DNA of 64,000 bases from Clostridium sp. CM027 (GTDB taxonomy: Bacteria; Bacillota; Clostridia; Clostridiales; Clostridiaceae): positions 372,001 through 436,000 of the forward strand of contig NZ_CP077725.1 of NCBI RefSeq assembly GCF_024730565.1, written 5' to 3'. Below are positions 20,836 through 31,327 of the stretch, piece after piece. Within the stretch, counting starts at the first letter, position 1, and the number at the start of each line of letters is the position of its first letter. The notes beneath the pieces are model-generated. The model had not been told where the DNA came from and searched no databases. It saw only the letters and a list, made by a program, of their open reading frames with translations. The position numbers were made by a program, and so were the translations under genes.

Positions 20836-22953
20836 ATGATTCATATTATAGAAACTACTGTAGCAGGCAGAAATCTTAAAGTTGAATATGGTAAAGTTGG
20901 AATGCTATCAAACTGTGCAATAGTCATGAGTTATGGAGAAACAGTAGTTTTAATTAATGCAAATGCATCAGAAAAACCAAGGGATGGTATTGATTTCTTC
21001 CCACTAAGTGTAGAATATGAAGAAAGACTTTATGCTGTTGGTAAAATTCCAGGGGGATTCATAAAGAGGGAAGCAAGACCATCAGAAAGAGCAATTTTAA
21101 CAGCAAGAGGTATTGATAGGCCATTAAGACCATTATTCCCTAAAGGCTATAAAAATGATGTCCAAATTGTTTGTACAGTAATGTCAGTTGAACAAGATAA
21201 TTCACCTGAGATACTTGCTATGAACGGAGCGTCACTGGCATTATGTTTATCAAGTATACCTTATACGGATGCTGTTGCAACTGTTTCAGTGGGTTTAATT
21301 AATGGTAAATTTATATTGAGTCCTACTGTAGAAGAGCGAAGTGCTAGTTCTATGAAACTTACAGTTTGTGCAACAAAAGATAATGTAACAATGATAGAAG
21401 CAAATGGAGACGAAATACCTGAAGATGTAATGATAGATGCAATTGACTTTGCTTTTGAAGCATGTAAAAAAATTGTAGCTTTCCAAGAAGAAGCTGTAGC
21501 TAAGTTTGGAAAGAAAAAAGTTATACCTTTATTAAATAAAATAGATGAAACTCTCGAAAGTGAAGTAAGAGAATTTTCAGTTGATATGACAAAAACAGCA
21601 ATGTACATAATGGATAAAGATGAGAGAAACAAAAAAGTGGACGAAATTAAAGAAAAAATAAGTGTTGAATTTAATGAAAAATACGCAGATAAAAAATCAG
21701 ATATCGGTGAAGTTTTCTATAATATTCAAAAAGAAATAGTTAGAAATATGATGTTAAATGAAAATAGAAGACCAGATGGAAGAGCTTTTGATGAAGTTAG
21801 ACAAATAAGTTGTGAAGTAGGAATACTTCCAAGAACTCATGGTACTGGTTTATTTACAAGAGGACTTACTCAAGTAATGGGAGTTGCAACACTCGGAGCA
21901 TTAAAAGAAGCCCAGATACTAGATGGAATAAGTACTGAAGATACTAAAAGATATATGCATCATTACAATTTTCCAGCCTATAGCGTAGGAGAAACTAAGC
22001 CAATGCGTGGACCTGGAAGACGTGAAATTGGTCATGGAGCACTAGCAGAAAAAGCAGTAGAACCACTTTTACCATCTATAGAAGAATTCCCATATGCTAT
22101 TCGTGTAGTGTCAGAAGTATTAAGTTCTAATGGTTCAACATCTCAAGCTAGTGTAAGTGCAAGTATTTTAGCACTATTAGATGCAGGGGTTCCTATTAAA
22201 AGACCTGCTGCGGGTATCGCAATGGGGCTAATTACAAACGCTGACTTATCTAAAGAAAAAGTATTAACGGATATTCAAGGCATAGAAGATTTCTTTGGAG
22301 ATATGGACTTTAAAGTAGCTGGAACTGTTAAAGGTATTACAGCTATACAAGTTGATACAAAGCTTCATGGATTATCTAATTATTGCATTAAAACTGCAAT
22401 TATAGATGCAAAAAAAGCTAGACTTCATATAATAGAAAAAATGAACGAATGTATACCGCAACCAAGAAGTGAAATGTCACTTTATGCTCCTAGAATGTAT
22501 GTGCTAAATGTAGCACCAGACAAGATTAGGGACGTAATAGGTAAAGGCGGAGCAACTATAAAGAAAATTATAGCAGAAACCGGCGTTAAAATAGATACTA
22601 ATGACGATGGACAAATTGTAATTATGTCGAGCGACAGCGTTAGTGCCAATAAAGCAGTAAAAATTATCGAAGAACTAACTAAATCTGTTAAAGTAGGAGA
22701 AATATATTTAGGAAAAGTAACAAAAATTGCTGCTTTTGGAGCTTTTGTTGAAATACTTCCTAATAAAGAAGGCCTAGTGCATATTTCTAAACTTGATTTT
22801 ACAAGAGTAAATAAAGTAGAAGATATAGTTTCAGTTGGTGATGAAATATTAGTAAAAGTAATGGAAATAGATAATCAAGGAAGAGTAAATCTTTCGAGAA
22901 GAGATGCTATGAAAGATAGCGAAAATGAAAATGAAAACAAAGATAAAGAATAA
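20836..22953 (+). CDS. pnp: Polyribonucleotide nucleotidyltransferase (PNPase)
   Basis: Phosphorolytic 3'-5' exoribonuclease. It has 705 residues from the ATG at 20836, 7 nt after AGGGAGG; an in-frame TTG at 20818 precedes that site and is rejected. It has two RNase PH domains (about 1-230 and 310-545), the second with [14 protein letters not shown] and [16 protein letters not shown] domain has [15 protein letters not shown] (about 556-570), and a C-terminal S1 domain has [26 protein letters not shown]. It ends in a short acidic tail. Confidence 0.97.
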   Translation: MIHIIETTVAGRNLKVEYGKVGMLSNCAIVMSYGETVVLINANASEKPRDGIDFFPLSVEYEERLYAVGKIPGGFIKREARPSERAILTARGIDRPLRPLFPKGYKNDVQIVCTVMSVEQDNSPEILAMNGASLALCLSSIPYTDAVATVSVGLINGKFILSPTVEERSASSMKLTVCATKDNVTMIEANGDEIPEDVMIDAIDFAFEACKKIVAFQEEAVAKFGKKKVIPLLNKIDETLESEVREFSVDMTKTAMYIMDKDERNKKVDEIKEKISVEFNEKYADKKSDIGEVFYNIQKEIVRNMMLNENRRPDGRAFDEVRQISCEVGILPRTHGTGLFTRGLTQVMGVATLGALKEAQILDGISTEDTKRYMHHYNFPAYSVGETKPMRGPGRREIGHGALAEKAVEPLLPSIEEFPYAIRVVSEVLSSNGSTSQASVSASILALLDAGVPIKRPAAGIAMGLITNADLSKEKVLTDIQGIEDFFGDMDFKVAGTVKGITAIQVDTKLHGLSNYCIKTAIIDAKKARLHIIEKMNECIPQPRSEMSLYAPRMYVLNVAPDKIRDVIGKGGATIKKIIAETGVKIDTNDDGQIVIMSSDSVSANKAVKIIEELTKSVKVGEIYLGKVTKIAAFGAFVEILPNKEGLVHISKLDFTRVNKVEDIVSVGDEILVKVMEIDNQGRVNLSRRDAMKDSENENENKDKE

Positions 22954-22959
22954 TAATAG

Positions 22960-22990
22960 AAGGGCTTAGATGCCTTTTTATTTTTTTTAA
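22960..22990 (+). terminator. Terminator after pnp
   Basis: A short stem AAGGGC/GCCTTT (22960-22965 with 22972-22977, one G-U) is followed by a long T-rich run. Confidence 0.7.
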
Positions 22991-23047
22991 TAATATTGCC
23001 TTAATATGCACATAGTAAATATAAATTCTCATTAAGGAGAGGCGCAT

Positions 23048-24322
23048 ATGTATAATTTGTTTAAGTTAAATAATGGGTTAAGAGTTGTAGTGGAAAATAT
23101 TGAGTATGTAAATTCGGTTAGTGTAGGCTTATGGGTAGAAAATGGGTCAAGAAATGAAAATATAACTAGCAGTGGGATATCACATTTTATTGAGCATATG
23201 CTCTTTAAAGGAACGTGTGATAGAACTGCAAAACAAATTGCTGAAGCGATTGAAGATGTTGGTGGTCAAATAAATGCCTTTACAGGTAGGGAAGCTACAT
23301 GTTTTTATATAAAAGCATTAGACACTCATTTAGAACTATCCTTAGATATTCTTTCAGATATGATTTTCAATAGTAATTTATCAGAAGATGATATTGAGAA
23401 GGAAAAAGGCGTAATTGTTGAAGAAATAAATATGAGTGAAGATTCGCCAGAAGATGTTTTAGCAGATTTACACACAAAAGCAATCTGGGGTGCAGATTCT
23501 ATTTCGTTACCGATTTTAGGAACGATTGATACTGTAAAATCTTTTAGTAGAAAAATGATAGCAGATTATATTGACTCGCATTATATACCCGAAAACTCAG
23601 TAATATCTATTTCAGGTAAATTTGACATGAAAATGATAGAAAGTCTTGTTGAAAAGTATTTTGGTAAATGGCGTTGTAAAGACAAAAATATTACTAAATA
23701 TAGTAGCCCTGAAATATTAAATCAACATTATTTCAGAAAAAAAGATATTGAGCAATTCCATGTGAGTCTTGGAATACCTGGTGTAGGTCTTGGAAATGAT
23801 GATACATACACGTTAATCTTACTAAGCAATATATTAGGCGGAGGAGCATCCTCAAGGCTATTCCAAAAAATCCGTGAAGAGCTAGGTTTGTGCTATTCAA
23901 TCTACTGTTATATATCTACGTTTAAAAACACAGGAGTTGTAAGCGTTTATGCGGGACTCAGTCCAATGAACGTGGAAGTTGCTATTAATGCAATAAAAGA
24001 AGAGGTTAGTAAATTCGCTAAACTCGGAATTGACAATGAAACGTTAAGTAAAGCTAAAGAGCAGTTAAAGGGTAGTTATATCCTAGGGCTTGAAAGCACA
24101 AGCAGTAGAATGTTTAGTAATGGGAGATCAGTAATGTTTATGAACAAAATTAATACGCCAGAAGACGTATTGCGAAAAATCAATGAAATAGACATGGAAA
24201 GGGTAAATTCTGTCATGCAAAAAACTTTTGAAAAAGGTATAATAAATTCTGCATATGTAGGAAAAGAAAAAGAGATGCTTAAAAAAGTTTTTAAAGGTAA
24301 TATTATTTCTATGGATAAGTAA
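23048..24322 (+). CDS. M16-family zinc peptidase (YmxG/MlpA-like)
   Basis: Pitrilysin/processing-peptidase type protease of 424 residues, probably cytoplasmic since no signal peptide is seen. The inverted zinc motif is HFIEH (about residues 47-51) followed by FKGT; the third zinc ligand region is EEINMSEDSPED (about 126-137). It has the usual two-lobe M16 layout with NILGGGASSRLFQKIREE in the second half. It lies after pnp and before ylmC, as ymxG does in Bacillus. The substrate is unknown. Confidence 0.92.
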   Translation: MYNLFKLNNGLRVVVENIEYVNSVSVGLWVENGSRNENITSSGISHFIEHMLFKGTCDRTAKQIAEAIEDVGGQINAFTGREATCFYIKALDTHLELSLDILSDMIFNSNLSEDDIEKEKGVIVEEINMSEDSPEDVLADLHTKAIWGADSISLPILGTIDTVKSFSRKMIADYIDSHYIPENSVISISGKFDMKMIESLVEKYFGKWRCKDKNITKYSSPEILNQHYFRKKDIEQFHVSLGIPGVGLGNDDTYTLILLSNILGGGASSRLFQKIREELGLCYSIYCYISTFKNTGVVSVYAGLSPMNVEVAINAIKEEVSKFAKLGIDNETLSKAKEQLKGSYILGLESTSSRMFSNGRSVMFMNKINTPEDVLRKINEIDMERVNSVMQKTFEKGIINSAYVGKEKEMLKKVFKGNIISMDK

Positions 24323-24356
24323 ATTTATCTATAAAAATGTAGAAATTATGCATAAA

Positions 24357-24398
24357 TCCTTAACAGATTTCATAGTATTTTATGAGAGTTGTTAAGGA
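24357..24398 (+). promoter_or_regulatory. Hairpin hiding the ylmC ribosome-binding site
   Basis: TCCTTAACA (24357-24365) pairs perfectly with TGTTAAGGA (24390-24398), and an inner TCAT/ATGA stem extends it. The right arm includes AAGGA of the ylmC ribosome site AAGGAG at 24394-24399, so the fold would block translation initiation. Confidence 0.6.
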
Positions 24399-24407
24399 GA
24401 TGATAAT

Positions 24408-24683
24408 ATGGAAGATAATATAAAACTGTATAGTGAAATGGAAAGATATGAAATTATCAATATCAATGATGGTGACAAATATAGCAATTTAGGTAATAAT
24501 GATGTAGTTATTGATGAGAATGGGCTTTTAAAATTTTTAATTATAAATGAAGGAAGCTCTAAATTTAGTTTTTTAAAAAATAATGATATTATTGAAGTAC
24601 CTTGGGAATATGTTAAAAAAATTGGTTCCAGAACTATAATAATTGATGTTGATAATGAATTTTTAAAAAAATCTCATATATAA
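24408..24683 (+). CDS. YlmC/YmxH-family PRC-barrel protein
   Basis: 91-residue protein resembling the YlmC/YmxH sporulation-associated family, a PRC-barrel fold. Visible are SEMERYEIININDGDKYSNLG (the usual start of the barrel), VIDENGLLKFLII and IEVPWEYVKKIGSRTIIIDV. It sits after the M16 peptidase, exactly where ymxH lies in Bacillus. Molecular function is unknown. A hairpin covers its ribosome-binding site. Confidence 0.85.
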   Translation: MEDNIKLYSEMERYEIININDGDKYSNLGNNDVVIDENGLLKFLIINEGSSKFSFLKNNDIIEVPWEYVKKIGSRTIIIDVDNEFLKKSHI

Positions 24684-24698
24684 TTTTGGAGGACAGAA

Positions 24699-25889
24699 AT
24701 GAAGATATTAGTGCAAAAGTTTGGAGGTACATCTGTTTCAACAGAGGAAAAGCGGAAGCTTGTAGTAAACAAAGTTTTAAATGCAAAGGTTCAAGGATAT
24801 TTTCCTGTGGTAGTAGTATCTGCAATGGGAAGAAAAGGTGAGCCTTACGCTACAGACACATTGCTATCTTTGGTAGATGATAATTTCAAAGTAGCAAATC
24901 CATTAGCAATAGATTTGCTAATGAGTTGTGGTGAAACTATAAGCACTGTAATAATGTGTAGCGAACTAAATAATAGTGGAATTGATGCTGTGCCTTTAAC
25001 TGGTGGACAAGCAGGTATAATCACAGATTCTAATTATAACAATGCAGCAATACTTAATGTGGACACAAAAAAAATATTGGATATTTTACAAAAAGGGAAA
25101 ACCCCAGTAGTAGCAGGATTTCAAGGCATGGATGAAAATGCCTATGTTACGACTATTGGGAGAGGTGGGAGTGACGTTACTGCTGCAATACTAGGGGCAG
25201 CACTTAAGGCCTCTCAGACTCAAATATACACTGATGTAGATGGGATTATGACAGCGGATCCAAGAATAGTTTCTGAAGCGACTTTAATAAAAAAAATAAG
25301 TTATGATGAAATCTTTCAATTTGCAGATCAAGGAGCAAATGTTATACACCCAAGGGCAGTTGAAATATCTAGAAAGTATAATATACCATTAGTAATAAAA
25401 AATACTATGAATGATTGTGATGGAACAGTAATTAGTAATTTGGGAAATGAAGGTTATGAAAATATAATTACAGGTATTACGCATATGAATAATAGAATTC
25501 AAATAAAAATATGTGAAAATTCAGGTTCTAGTTATGATGATATATTTGATATTTTAGCTGAGAATCTTATAAGTATAGATCTTATAAATATTTTTCCTAA
25601 GGAAAAAATATTTACTATTGATGAAAAAGACTTTACTAAATTTGCTGATTTAATAAGAGACCTTAATATGTCCTATTCATTTGTGAAGGATTGTAGTAAA
25701 CTTTCAATTATAGGTTCAAAAATGAGAGGTATGCCTGGCGTTATGGCGAGAATACTTAAGGCGTTAACTAGAGAAAATGTTGAAGTACTGCAAACAGCAG
25801 ATTCTAATATGACTATATGGTGCCTTGTAGAAACAGGATATGTTGAAAAAGCAATTAACGCTCTACACAGGGAATTTAAATTAGGATAA
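24699..25889 (+). CDS. dapG: Aspartate kinase
   Basis: Phosphorylates aspartate, the first step to diaminopimelate, lysine, methionine and threonine. It has 396 residues: amino-acid-kinase domain with VQKFGGTSVS (residues 5-14), GFQGMDENAYVTTIGRGGSDVTAA and TDVDGIMTADPRI, then two ACT domains (about 260-396). In Bacillus the equivalent dapG lies in the sporulation dipicolinate region; here spoVFA, spoVFB, asd and dapA are absent between ymxH and tepA. GGAGG precedes the ATG. The symbol is assigned from position and family, so paralog identity is not certain. Confidence 0.9.
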   Translation: MKILVQKFGGTSVSTEEKRKLVVNKVLNAKVQGYFPVVVVSAMGRKGEPYATDTLLSLVDDNFKVANPLAIDLLMSCGETISTVIMCSELNNSGIDAVPLTGGQAGIITDSNYNNAAILNVDTKKILDILQKGKTPVVAGFQGMDENAYVTTIGRGGSDVTAAILGAALKASQTQIYTDVDGIMTADPRIVSEATLIKKISYDEIFQFADQGANVIHPRAVEISRKYNIPLVIKNTMNDCDGTVISNLGNEGYENIITGITHMNNRIQIKICENSGSSYDDIFDILAENLISIDLINIFPKEKIFTIDEKDFTKFADLIRDLNMSYSFVKDCSKLSIIGSKMRGMPGVMARILKALTRENVEVLQTADSNMTIWCLVETGYVEKAINALHREFKLG

Positions 25890-25939
25890 AAAATGTATAT
25901 AGTTTCTCTTAATGCACAAAATAAAATGGATTAGGAGGA

Positions 25940-26611
25940 ATGAAAATGTTGAAAACTGAAAAAAACGTAAATGAACAGGTTGAAAATATTAAAGAACTGG
26001 GAACAACTAACATCCCAACTCAGGATACTAAAATTCAGGTTTTGTCTATTATAGGTCAAATAGAAGGACACATGATGTTGTCCCCTCAAACAAAAACTAC
26101 TAAGTATGAACATGTTATTCCAGAGCTAATTGCTATGGAGAGGGATGATAAAGTAAAAGGTATTCTTATAGTTTTAAATACTGTAGGAGGAGATGTGGAA
26201 GCGGGTCTTGCAATAGCAGAGATGATTAGAAGCCTTAGCAAACCAACTGTATCACTTGTAGTAGGTGGAGGCCATTCAATAGGTATACCACTGGCAACAG
26301 CAGCTAAGTACTCATTCATTTCCCCATCTGCAACTATGATAATTCATCCTATAAGAATGAATGGTCTAATAATAGGGGTACCTCAAACTTTTGAATACTT
26401 CAATAAAATGCAAGAAAGAATAACAGAATTTATTATTAGAACCTCTAAGATTGATAAGGAAACGGTAAATAGATTAATGCTTCAAACTGATGAGCTTTTA
26501 AATGATATGGGTACTATACTTATAGGAAAACAAGCAGTTGATAATGGGTTAATAGATGAGGTTGGTGGCATTAGTGAGGCATTATCAAAATTAAACGAAA
26601 TGATAGGTTAA
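25940..26611 (+). CDS. tepA: ClpP-like serine protease TepA family
   Basis: 223-residue ClpP/crotonase-fold protein of the TepA (YmfB) group. The fold signature [22 protein letters not shown] is clear; the likely catalytic Ser is in [11 protein letters not shown] (about residue 116), and the His in TMIIHPIRM (about 139). Start ATG 25940 overlaps closely with AGGAGG; the ATG at 25946, two codons later, has better spacing (7 nt). It is found between the aspartokinase and spoIIIE as in Bacillus. TepA has been linked to degradation of spore small acid-soluble proteins; the role here is inferred. Confidence 0.9.
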   Translation: MKMLKTEKNVNEQVENIKELGTTNIPTQDTKIQVLSIIGQIEGHMMLSPQTKTTKYEHVIPELIAMERDDKVKGILIVLNTVGGDVEAGLAIAEMIRSLSKPTVSLVVGGGHSIGIPLATAAKYSFISPSATMIIHPIRMNGLIIGVPQTFEYFNKMQERITEFIIRTSKIDKETVNRLMLQTDELLNDMGTILIGKQAVDNGLIDEVGGISEALSKLNEMIG

Positions 26612-26624
26612 AAATAAATTAGAT

Positions 26625-26661
26625 ATAAACAGGTTAAAATAGCCTATTTATGTCTATTTTT
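26625..26661 (+). terminator. Hairpin after tepA
   Basis: ATAAACAGG (26625-26633) pairs with CCTATTTAT (26643-26651) with one mismatch, followed by GTCTATTTTT. A moderate terminator. Confidence 0.5.
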
Positions 26662-26794
26662 AATGATTTGTTACTATGACAAATATAATCTAATAATTTT
26701 TTTATATAACTAGTTTAAAATTGATTTATAAATCTATTGAAAGTTAGAGGAGATTTCTAAACTTTGTAGAAATAATAAGGATAGAGGTGATACT

Positions 26795-29113
26795 TTGGCT
26801 AGAAAAAAAACTAAAACTAAATCTAAAGTTGCAAGTAATGTAGATGCTAATAGTGAAATTTATGGAATTATTTTAATAACAATAGGCATATTAATTTTAT
26901 TAAGTATCTTCTCAACTAGGGGTTCAAATTCTAATTCCATATCAGGTATGATAGGTAATCTGATTAATCATGTGCTTTTTGCAATATTAGGAGTGGGTGC
27001 ATATCTTTCGCCGTTCCTTATAGTATTTATTGGTATTTGCAAAATCGTTAAGAAAGGTAAGATAAATTTTAGTAAGAAGTTTTGTGGAATAATACTTTTT
27101 ATAATAAATACACTATTATTTATACAAATGTTATCTTTAAATAAGTATTACACTAAAGGAGATTTTTTGCTCGGAATAAATAAGATATACAATTCAGAAA
27201 GTGTACTACATGGTGGGATTATTAGTTATTCAATTGATGTACTATTACATACACTATTTGGAGCTGCGGGTAGCTATATAATTTTTATTGCTATTTATGT
27301 TATATGCTTTATTATAATATTAAACGTATCGCTTAATGATGTCTTTTTTTATTTAAAGGATAAATTTATTATTAAAAAGACTGCGAGTAAAAATGATAGT
27401 AAGGATTTATATATAGAAAATAATGATAAGCAAGAAGAATTAGTAGTTCCAAATGGAGAAAAAAATAAATTTATTAAAGATATTAGCAGCAATAAAATTA
27501 AAATAATCGATTTTATAAAATCAAATGAAATTGCTACAGATGCGGAAGGATTAAATAAAGAAGAAACTGTTAGTGGTGTTAGGAATGACAATGCACGTAC
27601 TTTAAAAGAAAGGCATATAGATAATTCTATCAACCAAGAGTTGGAGAAAGAAATTCAATTAAATAGTGTAAATTCAAAGCCAAACTATAAATATGAATAC
27701 CCCACTGTAGATTTATTAAATGAAAATAATACTTCCAAAATGAATAAAAACGATAAAAAAGAATTGCTTAATAGTGCCAATAAGCTACAAGAGACACTAA
27801 GTAGCTTTGGAGTTGAAGCAAAGGTTATTCAAGTTACAAAAGGACCCTCAGTGACAAGGTTTGAACTTCAACCAAATGCTGGTGTTAAGGTGAGTAAAAT
27901 TGTAAATCTAGCAGATGATATTGCACTGAATTTAGCTTCTTCCGGGGTAAGAATCGAGGCACCGATACCTGGTAAGGCAGCTGTAGGCATTGAAGTACCA
28001 AATAAAGAGTTAAGCGCAGTATACTTAAGAGAAGTAATAGAATCTAATGAATTTTCAGCTTCAAACAAAAATTTATCCTTTAGTTTAGGAAAAGATATAG
28101 GCGGTAACTGTGTTGTTTCGGATTTAACAAAAATGCCACATTTGCTGGTAGCAGGGGCTACAGGCTCTGGAAAAAGTGTTTGTATAAATTCATTAATAAT
28201 AAGCATACTTTATAAGTATTCTCCAGAGGAGGTTAAGCTATTATTAATTGACCCTAAAGTTGTCGAATTAAATATTTATAATGGGGTACCTCATCTATTA
28301 ATACCAGTTGTAACAGATCCCAAAAAGTCTGCAGGTGCTTTAAATTGGGCTGTAAACGAAATGTCAAGAAGATACAAGAGTTTTGCTGAAAACAATGTGC
28401 GAAGTATAGAAGGATATAATGAATTAGTAAATAAAGGCATTGTTGAAAATAAATTGCCGTGGATTGTTATTATAATTGATGAGTTAGCAGATTTAATGAC
28501 GGTCTGTGCTAATGATGTAGAGGAATATATTGGAAGACTTGCGCAAATGGCAAGAGCGGCAGGAATGCATTTAGTAATTGCGACGCAGAGACCATCAGTT
28601 GACGTTATTACGGGTGTAATAAAAGCCAATATACCTTCAAGAATATCTTTTGCAGTTTCGAGTCAAATAGATTCAAGAACAATTTTGGATTCCTCTGGTG
28701 CAGAGAAATTACTTGGGAAAGGTGATATGCTTTTTTATCCGGTTGGAGAGGCTAAACCATTTAGAATACAAGGAGCTTTTGTGTCAGAAGAAGAAGTTGA
28801 ACGAGTTGTTGATTTTATAAAGAATCAGACGACAGAAGTAAACTATGAAAAAGAAATAATAGATGAAATAGAGAGTAGTTCAAATAATAAAAGTATTGAT
28901 GATGATATTGATGAATTATTAAATGAAGCAATAAGAATAGTAGTTGAAAATGGACAAGCATCTACTTCCTTATTGCAACGTAAGCTAAAAATAGGGTATA
29001 ATAGAGCAGCAAGAATTATTGAACAAATGGAGGAACGAGGGATTATATCAGGTAGAAATGGAAGCAAACCTAGGGAAATATTATTAAGTGATAGTGAGTT
29101 AAAGGAACAATAA
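26795..29113 (+). CDS. DNA translocase FtsK/SpoIIIE
   Basis: Septal ATP-driven DNA pump that moves chromosome into the daughter cell or forespore. It has 772 residues from a TTG 6 nt after AGAGGTG. Four membrane helices lie in the first 190 residues, followed by a charged, poorly conserved linker (about 190-310). The motor follows, with Walker A GATGSGKSVC (about 454) and Walker B VIIIDELADLM. The C-terminal gamma winged-helix (about 705-765, QASTSLLQRKLKIGYNRAARI) reads polar KOPS/SRS sites. Position after tepA argues for SpoIIIE, but it may be the only FtsK. Confidence 0.95.
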   Translation: MARKKTKTKSKVASNVDANSEIYGIILITIGILILLSIFSTRGSNSNSISGMIGNLINHVLFAILGVGAYLSPFLIVFIGICKIVKKGKINFSKKFCGIILFIINTLLFIQMLSLNKYYTKGDFLLGINKIYNSESVLHGGIISYSIDVLLHTLFGAAGSYIIFIAIYVICFIIILNVSLNDVFFYLKDKFIIKKTASKNDSKDLYIENNDKQEELVVPNGEKNKFIKDISSNKIKIIDFIKSNEIATDAEGLNKEETVSGVRNDNARTLKERHIDNSINQELEKEIQLNSVNSKPNYKYEYPTVDLLNENNTSKMNKNDKKELLNSANKLQETLSSFGVEAKVIQVTKGPSVTRFELQPNAGVKVSKIVNLADDIALNLASSGVRIEAPIPGKAAVGIEVPNKELSAVYLREVIESNEFSASNKNLSFSLGKDIGGNCVVSDLTKMPHLLVAGATGSGKSVCINSLIISILYKYSPEEVKLLLIDPKVVELNIYNGVPHLLIPVVTDPKKSAGALNWAVNEMSRRYKSFAENNVRSIEGYNELVNKGIVENKLPWIVIIIDELADLMTVCANDVEEYIGRLAQMARAAGMHLVIATQRPSVDVITGVIKANIPSRISFAVSSQIDSRTILDSSGAEKLLGKGDMLFYPVGEAKPFRIQGAFVSEEEVERVVDFIKNQTTEVNYEKEIIDEIESSSNNKSIDDDIDELLNEAIRIVVENGQASTSLLQRKLKIGYNRAARIIEQMEERGIISGRNGSKPREILLSDSELKEQ

Positions 29114-29297
29114 AAAAAAAATGTAAGAATAATTGTAAATACCCTTGTTTAATTTGCAAATCACATTTACAATAATTTATGGGTACAAATGTAGGAAGAT
29201 AAAAATAATTAGCTATTATTTACATAAAGAGTCAAACAAGTAGTATGATATTTGGTAAATAGGAGTTACTCAGGTTGATAAACAAGGAGGATGACTG

Positions 29298-30635
29298 GTG
29301 GAAAAATTAAAAGTTGGAGTTATAAATTTAGGCTGTGATAAAAATAGAATTGATAGTGAGATTGTAATAAGCAGTTTAAGTGGGAAATATGATATGACAA
29401 ATGATCCTAAACTAGCAGATATAATTTTAGTGAATACTTGTGGATTCATAGAATCGTCAAAACAAGAATCAATAGACACTATTCTAGAAATGTCAGAATA
29501 CAAAAAGAAATATAATTGCACAGTATTGATTGCGACGGGTTGCCTTACTCAGCGTTATGGGTCGGATCTGATTGAATTGATGCCAGAACTTGATATAATC
29601 CTCGGTGTTAATGATTATGACAAGTTAGTAAGTAGTATAGAAGAGGTTCTTTTAAAAAATATTAAAGTACAACATTGCACTTATAGTGATGATAATATTA
29701 ATGAAGGACAAAGAGTATTAACTACAGAAACATACTCTGCTTATATTAGAATTTCCGAGGGCTGTGATAATGCTTGTGCATATTGTGCAATACCAAATAT
29801 TAGAGGAAAATATAGAAGCAGAAAAATGGAGAACATAATACAAGAGGCTAAGGATTTAAGTGAACATGGTTGCAAGGAAATTATTTTAGTTGCTCAAGAT
29901 ACCACTAGATACGGGATAGATTTATATGGTGAAAAAAACCTACATAAATTAATAAGAAAAATTTCTCAAATAAGTGGGATTGAATGGATTAGAGTACTTT
30001 ACTGTTATGCAGAAGAAATGACGGATGATATTATTAATGAAATTTCTTTAAATGATAAAGTTTGCAAATATGTAGATATACCAATTCAACATATAAGCGA
30101 TGATCTTCTTAAATCCATGAAAAGGAAAGGAAGAAAAAATATCATAACAGAAAACATAAATAAGATGAGGAAGGGTATTAAGGGATTAACCCTTAGAACT
30201 ACATTAATCGTTGGATTTCCAGGAGAAACGGAAGAAAATTTTGAAGAATTGAAACAGTTTATTAATGAAACTAAATTTGATAAATTGGGAGTGTTCAAGT
30301 ACTCAATGGAAGATGGTACTGCAGCTGCAGAGATGAAAAATCAAATTCCAGAAGAAATAAAGGAAAAACGTGAAGAAGAATTAATGATTGTGCAACAAAA
30401 TATATCAAAAGAGATAAATAGTAAAAAAATAGACAAAATTTACAAAGTTTTAGTAGAAGGATTTAATGGTAAAACTTATTTTGGTAGAAGTTATGAAATG
30501 GCACCAGAAGTTGATGGAACTATTTTCTTTGAATCTGACAAAGATTATAATAAGGGAGAATTCGTAACAGTAAGGGTTACCAAAGCGTTAGAATATGATT
30601 TAATAGGAGTTGTGTGCTATGAATCTTGCAAATAA
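29298..30635 (+). CDS. rimO: Ribosomal protein S12 methylthiotransferase RimO
   Basis: Radical-SAM enzyme that methylthiolates Asp89 of S12. It has 445 residues from a GTG after AAGGAGG. The N-terminal MTTase domain has [11 protein letters not shown] and [14 protein letters not shown]; the radical SAM cluster motif is [11 protein letters not shown] (about residues 152-162). A TRAM domain at the C-terminus (about 375-440) ends in LEYDLIGVV. The last 17 nt overlap pgsA. GFIESSK rather than the MiaB-type sequence supports RimO. Confidence 0.95.
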   Translation: MEKLKVGVINLGCDKNRIDSEIVISSLSGKYDMTNDPKLADIILVNTCGFIESSKQESIDTILEMSEYKKKYNCTVLIATGCLTQRYGSDLIELMPELDIILGVNDYDKLVSSIEEVLLKNIKVQHCTYSDDNINEGQRVLTTETYSAYIRISEGCDNACAYCAIPNIRGKYRSRKMENIIQEAKDLSEHGCKEIILVAQDTTRYGIDLYGEKNLHKLIRKISQISGIEWIRVLYCYAEEMTDDIINEISLNDKVCKYVDIPIQHISDDLLKSMKRKGRKNIITENINKMRKGIKGLTLRTTLIVGFPGETEENFEELKQFINETKFDKLGVFKYSMEDGTAAAEMKNQIPEEIKEKREEELMIVQQNISKEINSKKIDKIYKVLVEGFNGKTYFGRSYEMAPEVDGTIFFESDKDYNKGEFVTVRVTKALEYDLIGVVCYESCK

Positions 30636-31164
30636 ACTTACAATGATTCGAATTTTTTTAGTACCTATATTTTTAGTGTTTATGGCGGTTAAAGGAATAC
30701 CTTATGGAAGAGAACTGGCGACAATTGTTTTTATAGTAGCATCTCTCACTGATAAGTTGGATGGCTATGTAGCTAGAAGCAGAAATCAAATAACTAATTT
30801 CGGAAAATTCATGGATCCTCTAGCAGATAAACTTTTAGTAACTGCTGCACTTGTTTCATTAGTGGAGCTTCAGATTGTGTCTAGTTGGGTAGCTATGATT
30901 ATAATTGCTAGAGAATTTGCAGTTTCAGGACTTCGAACAATAGCTGCTTCAGAGGGAAAAGTAATTGCGGCTAGTAAATGGGGGAAACTTAAAACCGTTA
31001 TTCAAATAGTAGCTATAATTACAGCATTGATAAATTTATCTTACGCAAATACGTTATTAAATGCGTTAACCAATATTTTCATGGCTGCCGCAGTAATTAT
31101 TACAATAATATCTGGTGTTGACTATTTTGTAAAAAACAAAGGTACAATTAGAGTCGATAAGTGA
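30619..31164 (+). CDS. pgsA: CDP-diacylglycerol--glycerol-3-phosphate 3-phosphatidyltransferase
   Basis: Membrane enzyme that makes phosphatidylglycerophosphate from CDP-diacylglycerol and glycerol-3-phosphate. It has 181 residues from the ATG at 30619 (TAGGAG 11-16 nt upstream); a GTG three codons earlier is possible. The CDP-alcohol phosphatidyltransferase signature is complete: [12 protein letters not shown] followed by [10 protein letters not shown] (about residues 38-64). Several membrane helices follow. It overlaps rimO by 17 nt, so it is translationally coupled, and uses the product of cdsA elsewhere in this window. Confidence 0.95.
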   Translation: MNLANKLTMIRIFLVPIFLVFMAVKGIPYGRELATIVFIVASLTDKLDGYVARSRNQITNFGKFMDPLADKLLVTAALVSLVELQIVSSWVAMIIIAREFAVSGLRTIAASEGKVIAASKWGKLKTVIQIVAIITALINLSYANTLLNALTNIFMAAAVIITIISGVDYFVKNKGTIRVDK

Positions 31165-31243
31165 TTAAATTATTAGAGTTTGTTAATAATACAAATAAAA
31201 GGATTTCTTTAGTAAATGAAAATGGCAGATATTGCTTTGTATG

Positions 31244-31272
31244 TTGACCATATAAAATAAATGGTGTATACT
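31244..31272 (+). promoter_or_regulatory. recA promoter
   Basis: TTGACC (31244-31249), 17-nt spacer, TATACT (31267-31272). The LexA box lies directly downstream. Confidence 0.8.
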
Positions 31273-31279
31273 TAAATTC

Positions 31280-31293
31280 AGAACAAACGTTCG
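31280..31293 (+). promoter_or_regulatory. LexA (SOS) box of recA
   Basis: AGAACAAACGTTCG matches the Gram-positive SOS box CGAACRNRYGTTCG at 13 of 14 positions. It begins 7 nt after the -10 hexamer, where bound LexA would block initiation. Confidence 0.85.
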
Positions 31294-31327
31294 TCGAAAA
31301 AGGATGGTGAACCCGCAGGGGAAATTT

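Noticed and set aside
29132-29173. ATTGTAAAT/ATTTACAAT inverted repeat before rimO
   Set aside because: Short AT-only arms with a 24-nt loop are expected by chance in such AT-rich DNA.
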